Below are positions 43,598 to 53,783 of a stretch of DNA of 53,783 nt, piece after piece. This DNA is from Nocardia higoensis NBRC 100133 (lineage in GTDB: Bacteria > Actinomycetota > Actinomycetes > Mycobacteriales > Mycobacteriaceae). The first letter of the stretch is position 1; each line of letters starts with the position of its first letter. Where the stretch lies: assembly GCF_000308595.1 (NCBI RefSeq), contig NZ_BAGA01000061.1, positions 1 to 53,783 on the forward strand. The letters are read 5' to 3'. The notes under the pieces were generated by a model, which saw only the letters and a list, made by a program, of their open reading frames with translations, searched no databases and was not told where the DNA came from. The position numbers and the translations under genes are program-made.

Positions 43598-44736
43598 GCC
43601 GCGAACCGGGTCGAGTGGACGCGCGGTCCCGGCGTACGCGTGTCGGGCCACCTCTCGCATCCGACACCGGGCGACTCGATCCCGCGGACGCCGGGCGTTC
43701 GGCGGCCGAACGCATTCGTGACGTCTTCGCCGACGCGGGCTGCACCGGCTGGTTGCACGCCCGACGCTGCGGCGGCGCCGCCGGGATCGGCGCGGTTGAG
43801 ACCTGCGGGGTTGTGACCGGCGCGGTTGAGACCGGCGCGGTTGAGACCGGCGCGGTTGAGACCGGCAGGAGTGAGATCGGTGCGGGCGAGATCCGCGAGG
43901 CCGAGATCTCCGTCGGCGGTCATGCCCGGGTGGTCACCGCCTCGGTCTACAAGCTCGTGGTGCTCATCGCCTTCTGCCGCGCGGTCGACGCCGGGACGAT
44001 CGACCCCGCTGCCCGGCTCACCATCGACCCCGCCGAGTGCACGCCGGGTCCCACCGGCATCGCCGCGCTGCACGACCCGGTGACGATGAGCCGACGCGAC
44101 CTGGCGACGTCGATGATGACGGTGTCCGACAACGCGGCGGCCGATGTGCTGCTCGGCGAGGTCGGCCTCGGCGCGGTCGAAGACGTGCTCACCGACCTCG
44201 GCCTCACCGAGACCAGGATCGTCGGCGGCACCGCCGATGTGCATCGCAGCCTGCTGCGCGACACCGACACCCACACCACCGCCGAGGCGTTCGCCGCACT
44301 GGCCGACAACGACGAAGCCCGCTCGGTTTCGGCCTACGACCCCGCCTACACCAGCGCGACCACACCGGAGGAGATGACCCGGCTGCTGCGCGCGCTGTGG
44401 TCGGGCCGGGTGCTGTCGCCGGAGCAGACCGCGTTCGTGCGCGCCGTCATGGCGAAACAGGTCTGGCCGCACCGCATCACCGCGGCGTTCCCGCATCGCG
44501 GTGTCACGGTGGCGGGCAAGACTGGGACGATCGGGGTGATCCGCAACGAGGTGGCGGTGGTGGAGTTCCCGCACGAGTATCCGGTCGCTGTGGCGGTGTT
44601 CACGCGTGCGGCGCGCGCCGACCCGCAGCTCCCCGTGGTGGACGCCGCGATCGCCGAGGCGGCCCGGATCGCGGTGACCGCGCTGCGTCACCCGCGAAAT
44701 CAGTCCGATCGGTCCGAACCCGGCGCTCGCCGGTGA
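43594..44736 (+). CDS. Signal-less penicillin-recognising fold protein (BlaB-like)
   Basis: A 380-residue protein of the class A beta-lactamase/serine hydrolase fold with S117-V-Y-K120, S178-D-N180 and K309-T-G311. It has no signal peptide or lipobox, and no E-x-E-L-N general-base motif is visible, so it is unlikely to be a secreted beta-lactamase. GTG at 43594 overlaps the LysR stop (GTGA). In S. cacaoi the equivalent downstream gene, blaB, is required with the LysR gene for beta-lactamase induction; a cytoplasmic regulatory role is therefore likely. Residues 65-104, before the S-V-Y-K motif, are eight tandem pentapeptides from a 15-bp repeat. Confidence 0.8.
   Translation: MSREPGRVDARSRRTRVGPPLASDTGRLDPADAGRSAAERIRDVFADAGCTGWLHARRCGGAAGIGAVETCGVVTGAVETGAVETGAVETGRSEIGAGEIREAEISVGGHARVVTASVYKLVVLIAFCRAVDAGTIDPAARLTIDPAECTPGPTGIAALHDPVTMSRRDLATSMMTVSDNAAADVLLGEVGLGAVEDVLTDLGLTETRIVGGTADVHRSLLRDTDTHTTAEAFAALADNDEARSVSAYDPAYTSATTPEEMTRLLRALWSGRVLSPEQTAFVRAVMAKQVWPHRITAAFPHRGVTVAGKTGTIGVIRNEVAVVEFPHEYPVAVAVFTRAARADPQLPVVDAAIAEAARIAVTALRHPRNQSDRSEPGARR
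43786..43905 (+). repeat. 15-bp minisatellite (8 units) inside the BlaB-like gene
   Basis: Eight consecutive 15-bp units run from 43786 to 43905. Units at 43816, 43831 and 43846 are identical and those toward the ends are progressively degenerate, the usual pattern of slippage. They encode T-G-A-V-E-type pentapeptides in frame. Confidence 0.9.
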
Positions 44737-44756
44737 GCAGACCCACCGCGACGGCT

Positions 44757-44762
44757 TAGGCT
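44757..44762 (+). promoter_or_regulatory. -10 element 7 nt before the ctpE start (leaderless mRNA)
   Basis: TAGGCT ends 7 nt before the ATG at 44770 and no ribosome-binding site is present. Confidence 0.5.
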
Positions 44763-44769
44763 GGCGCTC

Positions 44770-47190
<2,421 letters not shown>

Positions 47191-47302
47191 TCGCCGGACG
47201 GCCCGGCCCGGTCGCTACGCGGATCGCGGCGCGGCGCAACATGGTCGTCCGACCCGCCGCGCCGCGAGAACCCTTGGGCCGAGCGGGCATTCGCCGGTGG
47301 GG

Positions 47303-47308
47303 TACCTT
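47303..47308 (+). promoter_or_regulatory. -10 element 7 nt before the PhzF-family start (leaderless mRNA)
   Basis: TACCTT ends 7 nt before the ATG at 47316 with no ribosome-binding site in the interval. Confidence 0.5.
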
Positions 47309-47315
47309 CTGGGGA

Positions 47316-48134
47316 ATGGAGGTCTTGCTGCACCAGATCGACGCGTTCGCCGACGCACCGTTCTCCGGCAATCCGGCGGCGGTGATGCCCTTGCTGTCGT
47401 GGTTGTCCGACGAGCTGCTGCAGAGCCTGGCCGAGGAGAACAACCTCGCCGAAACCGCCTTCTACACCGCGCAATTGCCGCCCGAGGCGGCCGACGCGCC
47501 CGCCGGCCGCCCGGTCTTCCACCTGCGATGGTTCACTCCCGGCGCCGAGGTGGACATGTGCGGCCACGCCACCCTGGCCTCGGCCGCGCAGATTCTCGAA
47601 GACCTGCACCCGGGCGAGGATCGGGTCAGCTTCTACACCCGCAGCGGCTGGCTGCACGTCGACCGCACCGACGACGACGAATACGTCCTCGACCTGCCCG
47701 CCGTCGGCTCCGTCGAGACCGACCCGGATCCCGCCCTCGTCGACGCGCTCGGCGTGCGCCCGGTCCGCGCCTACACCGGCGCCGATGAAGTCCTGGTGCT
47801 GGCTTCGGAAAGCGAAGTGCGCGAGGCCACTCCGGTGCTGAGTTCCTTCCCGCCGCTGCCGCGCGGCGCGATCATCGCCGCTCCCGGCGACGAGGTGGAC
47901 CTGGTCTCCCGCTTCTTCGCTCCCGGCGTCGGCATTCCGGAGGACCCGGTCACCGGTTCGGCCCACGCCCAGCTCGTCCCGCTGTGGGCCGAACGCACCG
48001 GCAGCCCGTTCGTGCTCGCCCGCCAGCTGTCCCGCCGCGGCGGCACCTTGCGCTGCGAACTGACCGGCGACCGGGTGCTGCTCATCGGGCGCTGCCGCCG
48101 CTACCTCGATGGCGTCGTCAACCTGCCGGACTGA
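47316..48134 (+). CDS. PhzF-family isomerase
   Basis: A 272-residue protein of the diaminopimelate epimerase-like PhzF superfamily. It starts H-Q-I-D-A-F-A-D-A-P-F-S-G-N-P-A-A-V, has the catalytic glutamate E46 in N-N-L-A-E-T-A-F, and the D-M-C-G-H-A-T-L-A-S and D-P-V-T-G-S-A-H motifs. There are no phenazine genes nearby, so this is one of the many housekeeping-type PhzF homologues of unknown substrate. A much longer frame upstream is only the shadow of ctpE. Confidence 0.9.
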   Translation: MEVLLHQIDAFADAPFSGNPAAVMPLLSWLSDELLQSLAEENNLAETAFYTAQLPPEAADAPAGRPVFHLRWFTPGAEVDMCGHATLASAAQILEDLHPGEDRVSFYTRSGWLHVDRTDDDEYVLDLPAVGSVETDPDPALVDALGVRPVRAYTGADEVLVLASESEVREATPVLSSFPPLPRGAIIAAPGDEVDLVSRFFAPGVGIPEDPVTGSAHAQLVPLWAERTGSPFVLARQLSRRGGTLRCELTGDRVLLIGRCRRYLDGVVNLPD

Positions 48135-48366
48135 ACGATCCGCTCGGCGGATGGAGCTGCCCGGCTGGCGAGAACCGTGCCCGCCCGGTCACGGATTCGG
48201 GGTATTCCCGGCTGCCCGGGCAAGCAGCATCGCCGGGCGTGGACGTCGCGAGGTGCTCGTCGCCGGATCGAGCTGCGTTTCCGGCGGGCCGGGCTGCGCG
48301 CCTGCGGCGCCGAGCTGTGTGCTTGCCGAGCGAGCCTGCGCGTCCCCGGGCCGTCGAAGCGGTCGA

Positions 48367-49104
48367 TCAGTTGTCCGGGACGGGCCCGTCGTCGGGGCCG
48401 GGCAGCACCGCGTCGGTGTGTTCGGGCAGCAGCGGGGCGACCCCGTAGTGCCCGGCGACCGCGTCGGCGGGCAGCGCCTGCACCGCGCGGATCGCGGGAT
48501 CGGCGCTCAGCTGCCGGAGCCGGTCCAGTGGGCCGCGTACCACGACCGCCACCGCGCAGGCGCAGCCCGCCTCGAGCCGGTTCGCGCTCACCTCGAGGAT
48601 CCGGCGGTAGCGCTCGTCGGCGAGATCGCCGGTCGAGGCGGAGCGCATCAGCCCCGCGGCGGCCGATGCCGAGTTGCGCACCGCGGTTTCGTTGGCAGGC
48701 ACCGGGATCGTGGTCAGCGGGGTGCGGACGCGGGGGAGCGGCACCTGGTAGAGCACCTGCCCGATCCGCAGACCGCCGGTGTGCGCGGTGAGCTGGTCCG
48801 GCGGCAGCGGCTCGGTGAACGACAGCAGCGCCCAGTGTTCGTCGCTGTCCGTGCCGTTCAGCGAATTCGCGGCTCGCGCGAGGTAATCGGATACCCGCTC
48901 GGCGTTCTCGGGGCCGAGCCGATCGGTGCGTACACCGAGATCGCGCGGCGGATTCAGCACGCCGAGCACGGCGAAGAAGGCGACGATCAGCGCGGCGGCC
49001 ACCACCATCGTGAGGACACGGACCGAGCCGCGGCCCGACTGCTGGTCGGGTTCGCTCCCGCCGAACTCGTCGGCGGGATCGGAGGGCGAGCCCCCCTCAT
49101 GCAT
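48367..49104 (-). CDS. Single-pass membrane protein of unknown function
   Basis: A 245-residue protein with an acidic cytoplasmic start, one membrane helix at about 31-50 and an extracytoplasmic domain containing a C-A-C motif near residue 183. I do not recognise a family. Its ATG at 49104 overlaps the stop of the RluA-family gene by 8 nt, so it is the last gene of the lspA-RluD operon and is probably translated by coupling. No catalytic motif is visible. Confidence 0.75.
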   Translation of the reverse strand: MHEGGSPSDPADEFGGSEPDQQSGRGSVRVLTMVVAAALIVAFFAVLGVLNPPRDLGVRTDRLGPENAERVSDYLARAANSLNGTDSDEHWALLSFTEPLPPDQLTAHTGGLRIGQVLYQVPLPRVRTPLTTIPVPANETAVRNSASAAAGLMRSASTGDLADERYRRILEVSANRLEAGCACAVAVVVRGPLDRLRQLSADPAIRAVQALPADAVAGHYGVAPLLPEHTDAVLPGPDDGPVPDN

Positions 49105-50023
49105 CGCGCAGCACGTCCAATGCGTGGCTCAGGTCGGCCGGGTACTCGCTGGTGATCTCCAGCCACCGGCCGTCGGCGGGATGATGGAAGCCGAGGGTGT
49201 GGGCGTGCAGCCACTGCCGTTCCAGGCCGAGGCGGGCGGCGAGTTTCGGGTCGGCGCCGTAGGTGAGGTCACCGCAGCAGGGGTGGCGGATCGCGGAGAA
49301 GTGCACGCGGATCTGGTGGGTGCGGCCGGTCTCCAGATGGATGTCGAGCAGACTGGCCGCCTGGAACGCCTCGAGCGTGTCGTAATGGGTGACGCTCGGA
49401 CGCCCGTCGGCGGTGACCGCGAACTTCCAGTCGTTGCCGCGGGCGCGGCCGATCGGGGCGTCGATGGTGCCACTGCTCGGATCGGGATGCCCTTGGACCA
49501 GCGCGTGATAGCGCTTCTCCACCGTCCGCTGTTTGAAAGCGCGCTTGAGCACGGTGTAGGCGTGCTCGGACTGCGCGACGACCATCACCCCGGAGGTGCC
49601 GACGTCGAGGCGGTGCACGATGCCCTGCCGCTCGTGCGCGCCGGAGGTCGAGATGCGGTAGCCAGCGGCGGCGAGCCCGCCGACCACCGTCGGGCCGGAC
49701 CACCCGACGCCGGTGTGCGCCGCGACGCCGACCGGCTTGTCCACCGCGACGATGTCGTCGTCGGCGTAGAGGATCTTCATCCCCTCCACCGGCGCGATCT
49801 CGACGGTCAATTCGCGCTTGGGTTCGGGGAATTCGACCTCGAGCCAGGCGCCGGCGGTGAGCCGGTCGGACTTGCCCGCGGCGACCCCGTCCAGGAGTAC
49901 CGAGCCGTCGGTGGTCAACGCGGCCACCGCGGTGCGCGAGAGCCCGAGCAATCGGGACAGACCGGCGTCCACCCGCATGCCGTCCAGCCCGTCGGGCACC
50001 GGCATGGCCCTGGTTTCTCTCAC
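49097..50023 (-). CDS. RluA/RluD-family 23S rRNA pseudouridine synthase
   Basis: A 308-residue enzyme with an N-terminal S4-like RNA-binding domain ([17 protein letters not shown]) and the RluA catalytic domain, with the nucleophilic Asp in [11 protein letters not shown] and the later [10 protein letters not shown] motif. By family it turns uridines of the large ribosomal subunit into pseudouridine. GTG at 50023 overlaps the lspA stop, the very common lspA-rluD pairing. Confidence 0.93.
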   Translation of the reverse strand: MRETRAMPVPDGLDGMRVDAGLSRLLGLSRTAVAALTTDGSVLLDGVAAGKSDRLTAGAWLEVEFPEPKRELTVEIAPVEGMKILYADDDIVAVDKPVGVAAHTGVGWSGPTVVGGLAAAGYRISTSGAHERQGIVHRLDVGTSGVMVVAQSEHAYTVLKRAFKQRTVEKRYHALVQGHPDPSSGTIDAPIGRARGNDWKFAVTADGRPSVTHYDTLEAFQAASLLDIHLETGRTHQIRVHFSAIRHPCCGDLTYGADPKLAARLGLERQWLHAHTLGFHHPADGRWLEITSEYPADLSHALDVLRDA

Positions 50024-50718
50024 GTGGTGTTCCCCTTTCCCGTGTGCTCGGTGTCGCGCTCGTGCGCGCTGTCGTCGTCTTCGTCGTCGTGCCCGACGCG
50101 GGTGCCGTCGAGTTCGAACCCGAACACCGTCGCCACGACGAGCAGCGCCGCGCCACACACGATCGCCGAGTCGGCGACGTTGAACACCGGGAACGAGCCC
50201 ACGGCGACGAAGTCGACCACGTGGCCCTGCAAGGGGCCGGGCGCGCGGAACAGCCGATCGGCCAGATTACCCACCGCGCCGCCGAGCACCATGCCCAGGC
50301 CGATCGCCCACCACAGCGAACGCAGCTTCCGGCCGATCCGGATCACGCCGATCACCACGCCGAGCGCGACCAGTGACAGCAGCCACGTCATGCCGGTGGC
50401 CATCGAGAACGCCGCGCCGGGATTGCGGACCAGCGCGAAGCGGGCGAAGTCGCCGATGATCGGGATCGGATCGCCCGGGGTGATCGTGGCCACCACGATG
50501 CACTTGGTGAGCAGGTCGAGCGCGAAGAGGATCACCGCGAGCGTCAGCAGGGTGTGCAGCCGCAGCGGCGGAAGGTTCTCGGCGGGCTCTTCCCCCGATC
50601 GCACGGAATCGGCCTCGACAGCGCCTGCGTCGTCGGTACCGGCGTCGGCGGCACCGATGTCGGCGGCGTCGGCAGCGTCGTTTTCGGGGCGCCGGTCGTC
50701 ATTCACACTCTCCATCAT
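50020..50718 (-). CDS. lspA: Lipoprotein signal peptidase LspA (signal peptidase II)
   Basis: A 232-residue membrane aspartyl protease with four helices that cleaves prolipoprotein signal peptides; several substrates are encoded in this window. Family blocks are [20 protein letters not shown] (first catalytic Asp) and V-V-D-F-V to F-N-V-A-D-S-A (second). An Asp/Ala-rich N-terminal extension of about 50 residues and an acidic His/Asp tail flank the core. ATG at 50718 is preferred; ATG at 50715 and GTG near 50706 are alternatives, none with a good ribosome-binding site. Confidence 0.94.
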   Translation of the reverse strand: MMESVNDDRRPENDAADAADIGAADAGTDDAGAVEADSVRSGEEPAENLPPLRLHTLLTLAVILFALDLLTKCIVVATITPGDPIPIIGDFARFALVRNPGAAFSMATGMTWLLSLVALGVVIGVIRIGRKLRSLWWAIGLGMVLGGAVGNLADRLFRAPGPLQGHVVDFVAVGSFPVFNVADSAIVCGAALLVVATVFGFELDGTRVGHDDEDDDSAHERDTEHTGKGNTT

Positions 50719-50857
50719 CGCTCGAGGCCGCGCACACCCGTCCCGCGACTCCTCCGACCCCGCGCGCGACAGCCGGTGTCGTGCGCGTTCGCCTCGCCGC
50801 GGGTAACGCTCCGGCCCCGCCCCGGCGGAGTCTGAGCCCACGCTCAGGAAGCGGTCG

Positions 50858-50863
50858 TACCCT
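50858..50863 (+). promoter_or_regulatory. -10 element 7 nt before the lipoprotein start at 50871 (leaderless mRNA)
   Basis: TACCCT ends 7 nt before GTG at 50871 and there is no ribosome-binding site. Confidence 0.45.
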
Positions 50864-50870
50864 GTTGCTC

Positions 50871-51818
50871 GTGACGGTGTTGTCTTCTCCCCACCTGCCC
50901 CGGATCGCGCGACCGGGAGCACTGCTCGTCGCGCTCGCCCTGGGCTTGTCGACCTTCGCCGTCGGCTGCGCCGATGACTCCGAATCCCCGGCGAGCACCG
51001 AGGGCACCGAGCCGCTGGGCATCGGCAAGGAGGTGACGGTGCCCATCTCGGTGGCCGCCGCCGCGCTGGTCTCCCCGGGCGCCGAGCCGCGGGCCGTGCT
51101 GCGGCCCACTTTCGCGCCGGGCACCGAGCAGCGGGTCACCCTGCACACCGAGCACCGCATCGAGCAACAGATCAACGACCAGGCCCCGCGGGACTTCTCG
51201 ACCCCGGCGCTGACCATTCCGATGACCGCGCTCGCGAGCAACGGCGGCGTCGACCTCACACTCGGCGAGGTGACCACCCCCGACCCGATGCTCAGCGAGG
51301 CGCTGACCGCCGCGGGCGGCTCACAGGCCGGCCTGGACTTCAGCGACGAGGGCGCGATCACCGCCCTGCGCCTCGCCCCCACCCCGGACACGCCGAACAC
51401 CGCGCGCGCCGCACTGGAGAACGCCTTCTATCAGGCGGTGTACCGCTCGATCATGTTCCCCGACGAGGCCGTCGGGGAGGGCGCGGTGTGGACGGTGCGT
51501 CAGGAGGTGACCGGCGGGGTCACCCTCGACCAGGTGACCACGGCGACGCTGACCAAGCGCGAGGGTGACCGGCTCACCATCGAACTGACGGTCGAGCAGA
51601 CCCCGAAGTCCTCCTCGTGGGCGCTGCCCAACGACACGGGCACGCTCTCCATCGAGGACTACCTCATGGAGGGCAACGGCACCATCACCTTCGATCTCGG
51701 GCTGCCGCTGCCGGTCGCCGGATCGATCAGCGTGGGCGGTCATCAGGTCTACCGCGATCCGCGCAGCGTCAGCCTGCTGAGTCAGAGCATCGTCACACAG
51801 GTGTCGTGGGCCGAGTGA
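50871..51818 (+). CDS. Probable secreted lipoprotein of unknown function
   Basis: A 315-residue protein with a signal peptide ending F-A-V-G-C (a slightly unusual lipobox) followed by an acidic/Ser stretch and a beta-rich domain with V-T-L-H-T-E-H-R-I-E-Q-Q, perhaps related to DUF6263-type lipoproteins (weak recollection). GTG at 50871 is chosen because the -10 element lies 7 nt upstream and because it puts the hydrophobic segment in a normal place. It overlaps the next lipoprotein gene by 4 nt and faces lspA divergently. Confidence 0.78.
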   Translation: MTVLSSPHLPRIARPGALLVALALGLSTFAVGCADDSESPASTEGTEPLGIGKEVTVPISVAAAALVSPGAEPRAVLRPTFAPGTEQRVTLHTEHRIEQQINDQAPRDFSTPALTIPMTALASNGGVDLTLGEVTTPDPMLSEALTAAGGSQAGLDFSDEGAITALRLAPTPDTPNTARAALENAFYQAVYRSIMFPDEAVGEGAVWTVRQEVTGGVTLDQVTTATLTKREGDRLTIELTVEQTPKSSSWALPNDTGTLSIEDYLMEGNGTITFDLGLPLPVAGSISVGGHQVYRDPRSVSLLSQSIVTQVSWAE

Positions 51819-52546
51819 AAGCGTTCGCCTCCGTGCGCACAACCGCATACGCCGCCGCCGTGGTCACCACCCTCGCCTTGCTGACCGGATGCGGATCCTC
51901 CGAGGGCGCCGGTTCCGAGGCCGACCAGGTGGACCTCGGCGCCCTCGGTCCGATCGTCCCCGCGGCGCCCGTGACCGACCCGGTCTTCACCGACGCCGAC
52001 AACCTCGCCCTGCGACTGCTCGGCGAGGACGATCTGCCCGCGGGCATGGTCGCCGCCTACGATCCCGCCGACCCGTCCACCCGCCCGGCCTCCGTGCCCA
52101 GCCCGACCACCCCGGCCGGATGTGGCAAAGTGCTGATGGCACTGGGCTATCAGCGTCCCGAGGCGATCGCCTGGACCGGCGTCGCCTACGACGGCCCCGA
52201 GTTCGCCGGCATCGACATCGACGCCGCGAGCTACGCGGAGGCGGGTCCGGCTTTCACCGCTGTCCAGGAGACTCTGCACAACTGCGCCGAGTACTTCGGC
52301 GAGGACGGCGAGGGCGCCCGCATCGATTACCGGCTCGGCGCGCTGGACCAGCCGCCTGCCGGTGACGCGAGCACATCGTTCCAGTTGCACATGACCAGCG
52401 AGGGCGCGACCCTGGTGGCGCAGGCGACGCTGGTCCAGGTGGGTAGCACCCTCGTGCAGATCGCGGTCACCGCCCCGGAGGCCTCGGACCCGGCGCTGCT
52501 GGCCGAACTCACCGCCGCCCAGGTGCGCGCGCTGCGCGGGGAGTAG
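51815..52546 (+). CDS. Secreted lipoprotein of unknown function
   Basis: A 243-residue lipoprotein with the lipobox L-L-T-G-C at about residue 28. The mature domain has four further features seen in actinobacterial sensor-like lipoproteins: a D-D-L-P-A-G motif, two Cys (in A-G-C-G-K and H-N-C-A-E-Y) likely to form a disulfide, and a terminal helix. This pattern recalls PknH-sensor-like extracellular domains, but I cannot confirm the family. GTG at 51815 overlaps the previous stop, so the two lipoproteins form an operon. Confidence 0.8.
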   Translation: MKAFASVRTTAYAAAVVTTLALLTGCGSSEGAGSEADQVDLGALGPIVPAAPVTDPVFTDADNLALRLLGEDDLPAGMVAAYDPADPSTRPASVPSPTTPAGCGKVLMALGYQRPEAIAWTGVAYDGPEFAGIDIDAASYAEAGPAFTAVQETLHNCAEYFGEDGEGARIDYRLGALDQPPAGDASTSFQLHMTSEGATLVAQATLVQVGSTLVQIAVTAPEASDPALLAELTAAQVRALRGE

Positions 52547-52654
52547 TCGTCACCGAACCGTAGCCGTGACAACCCTCCCCGAGGGGTCGTGCCGTGGCCG
52601 GGGCGGGCATAGGCTCGCCGGGTCAGACGAATTGCCTCGACCTGGAGGTCGACC

Positions 52655-53122
52655 ATGTCCGATGTCGAACCCGTCCCCGACGGATACCCGGCGCTTTCGC
52701 CCGGGCTGGCGATCGACGGCGCGGCGGCCGCCGTCGAGTTCTACAAGCGGGTGTTCGGTGCGACCGAGCGCATGCGCCTGCCCCGCCCGGACGGCAAGAT
52801 CGCCCACTGCGAACTGCTGATCGGCGAGTCCGTACTGATGCTCGGCGACCCTGCTCCCGAGATCGGCTTCTTCGATCCGAAGACCGTCGGCGGCAGTCCG
52901 GTGAGCCTGCACGTCTACGTCCCCGACGCCGACGCGGCGTTCGTCACGGCCATGGAGCTGGGCGCCCGAGAGGTCGAGGCCGTCAGCCTCCGGTTCTACG
53001 GCGACCGCTCCGGCTCCTTCGTCGACCCGTGGGGACACCGCTGGACGATCGCCACCCACGTCGAGGACGTCCCGCCGGACGAGATGGACCGCCGCATGGC
53101 CGAACTCTTCGGCGAATCCTGA
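52655..53122 (+). CDS. VOC-superfamily (glyoxalase/PhnB-like) protein
   Basis: A 155-residue protein with two beta-alpha-beta-beta-beta modules. The segments P-G-L-A-I-D-G-A-A-A-A-V-E-F-Y-K-R-V-F-G-A and F-V-D-P-W-G-H-R-W-T-I-A-T-H are typical of PhnB/YdcC-like VOC proteins, whose substrates are mostly unknown. GGAGG precedes the ATG; a TAGGCT -10 candidate lies at 52610-52615. It is convergent with acs. Confidence 0.88.
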   Translation: MSDVEPVPDGYPALSPGLAIDGAAAAVEFYKRVFGATERMRLPRPDGKIAHCELLIGESVLMLGDPAPEIGFFDPKTVGGSPVSLHVYVPDADAAFVTAMELGAREVEAVSLRFYGDRSGSFVDPWGHRWTIATHVEDVPPDEMDRRMAELFGES

Positions 53123-53127
53123 TTCGC

Positions 53128-53165
53128 CGGCGTACCCGATCCCCCTCATGCGACCGGGTACGCCG
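53128..53165. terminator. Bidirectional hairpin terminator between VOC gene and acs
   Basis: CGGCGTACCCG (53128-53138) pairs perfectly over 11 bp with CGGGTACGCCG (53155-53165), in the 55-nt gap between convergent genes. Confidence 0.7.
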
Positions 53166-53177
53166 ACTCGCGGCGGT

Positions 53178-53783
53178 TCAGCTGCGCGCGATGGCCTCGA
53201 AGACCGCCGGGTCGACCAGGGTGGAGGTGTCGCCGAGTTCGCGGCCTTCGGCGACGTCGCGCAGCAGACGGCGCATGATCTTGCCGCTGCGGGTCTTCGG
53301 CAGTTCCGGCACGATGTGGATCTCGCGTGGCTTCGCGATGGGACTGATCACGCGGGCGACCTCGGCCTTCAGGTCGTCGACCAGTGCCGCGCCGGTGTTC
53401 TCGGCGTCGGCGGTGAGGATGACGAAGGCGACGATGCCCTGACCGGTGGTGGCGTCGGTCGCGCCGACGACCGCGGCCTCGGCCACACCGGAATGCCCGA
53501 CGAGCGCGGATTCGACTTCGGCGGTGGAGATGCGGTGGCCGGAGACGTTCATGACGTCGTCGACGCGGCCGAGCACCCAGAGCGCTTCGTCCTCGTCCAC
53601 TTTCGCGCCGTCACCGGCGAAGTACCAGCCCTGATCGGCGAAACGGGCCCAGTAGGTTTCGCGGTAGCGGTCCATGTCGCCCCAGATGCCGCGCAGCATC
53701 GATGGCCACGGCTGGTCGAGTACCAGGAGCCCTGAGCTGCCGCTCTCGAGGACGGCGCCGTCGTCGTCGACCACCGCCGCCGA
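53178..53783 (-). CDS. acs: Acetyl-CoA synthetase, C-terminal part (runs off right edge)
   Basis: The last 201 or so residues of an AMP-forming acyl-CoA synthetase; the N-terminal adenylation domain lies beyond the window. Visible motifs are W-Y-F-A-G-D-G-A, W-V-L-G-R-V-D-D-V-M-N-V-S-G-H-R (the hinge) and the C-terminal P-K-T-R-S-G-K-I-M-R-R, whose lysine is the acetylation-controlled residue in Acs. The S-G-H-R-I-S-T-A-E-V-E block and the Y-R-E-T-Y-W-A-R-F segment are specific to acetyl-CoA synthetase. It activates acetate to acetyl-CoA. Confidence 0.94.
   Translation of the reverse strand, partial: SAAVVDDDGAVLESGSSGLLVLDQPWPSMLRGIWGDMDRYRETYWARFADQGWYFAGDGAKVDEDEALWVLGRVDDVMNVSGHRISTAEVESALVGHSGVAEAAVVGATDATTGQGIVAFVILTADAENTGAALVDDLKAEVARVISPIAKPREIHIVPELPKTRSGKIMRRLLRDVAEGRELGDTSTLVDPAVFEAIARS

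Noticed and set aside
47316..48134. Phenazine biosynthesis cluster
   Set aside because: Only a PhzF-family gene is present; no phzB, phzD, phzE or phzG neighbours, and lone PhzF homologues are common.

Overview
The window is high-GC actinobacterial chromosome, most likely Nocardia or a close mycolic-acid relative. Pointers are the full mycobacterial-type dcw (division and cell wall) cluster with sepF, yggT and wag31 downstream, MurE with a meso-diaminopimelate signature, an EmbC/A/B-type arabinosyltransferase, several MTB-like lipoproteins, a long type-2 IleRS behind a T-box leader, and a class A beta-lactamase beside a LysR regulator. I see no phage, transposase, CRISPR array, tRNA or rRNA.

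Layout. (1) 1-4867, minus strand: a compact operon of GNAT acetyltransferase, CrtO-like carotenoid oxidoreductase, CruF-like hydratase, LppM lipoprotein and a glycosyltransferase cut by the left edge; it looks like an end-group pathway for a glycosylated, hydroxylated keto-carotenoid. (2) 5076-6076: a HEPN-type and a DUF3040 protein. (3) 6550-27778: the dcw cluster, in order mraZ, rsmH, ftsL-like, ftsI, murE, murF, mraY, murD, ftsW, murG, murC, ftsQ, ftsZ, pgeF, yggS-type, sepF, yggT, wag31 and a small membrane protein. Most neighbours from murF to ftsQ overlap by 4 nt or nearly touch. Clear control points are a promoter carrying three MraZ boxes, a very long hairpin between mraZ and rsmH, a promoter before ftsZ, and an intrinsic terminator between sepF and yggT. 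(4) 27844-31232: ileS with a translational T-box. (5) 31303-35481: NlpC/P60 hydrolase behind a perfect Crp-type palindrome, galU, dinB and an MTB12-like lipoprotein. (6) 35616-41552: a solitary Emb arabinosyltransferase, an ADP-ribosylglycohydrolase, RarD and a truncated gene remnant. (7) 41584-44736: class A beta-lactamase divergent from a LysR gene and a signal-less penicillin-binding-fold protein, the same arrangement as the blaL/blaA/blaB system of Streptomyces cacaoi. (8) 44770-53783: CtpE-like P-type ATPase, PhzF-family protein, lspA-RluD-membrane protein operon, two lipoproteins, VOC protein and the C-terminal part of acetyl-CoA synthetase.

Most of the window is conserved housekeeping sequence. 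The points most worth a second look are the 92-nt hairpin before rsmH, the beta-lactamase regulatory triad with a 15-bp minisatellite inside its sensor-like protein, in-frame 15-bp repeats also in SepF and the FtsL-like protein, the long insertion in the carotenoid glycosyltransferase, and a set of genes whose -10 boxes sit 7-8 nt before the start codon, implying leaderless mRNAs.
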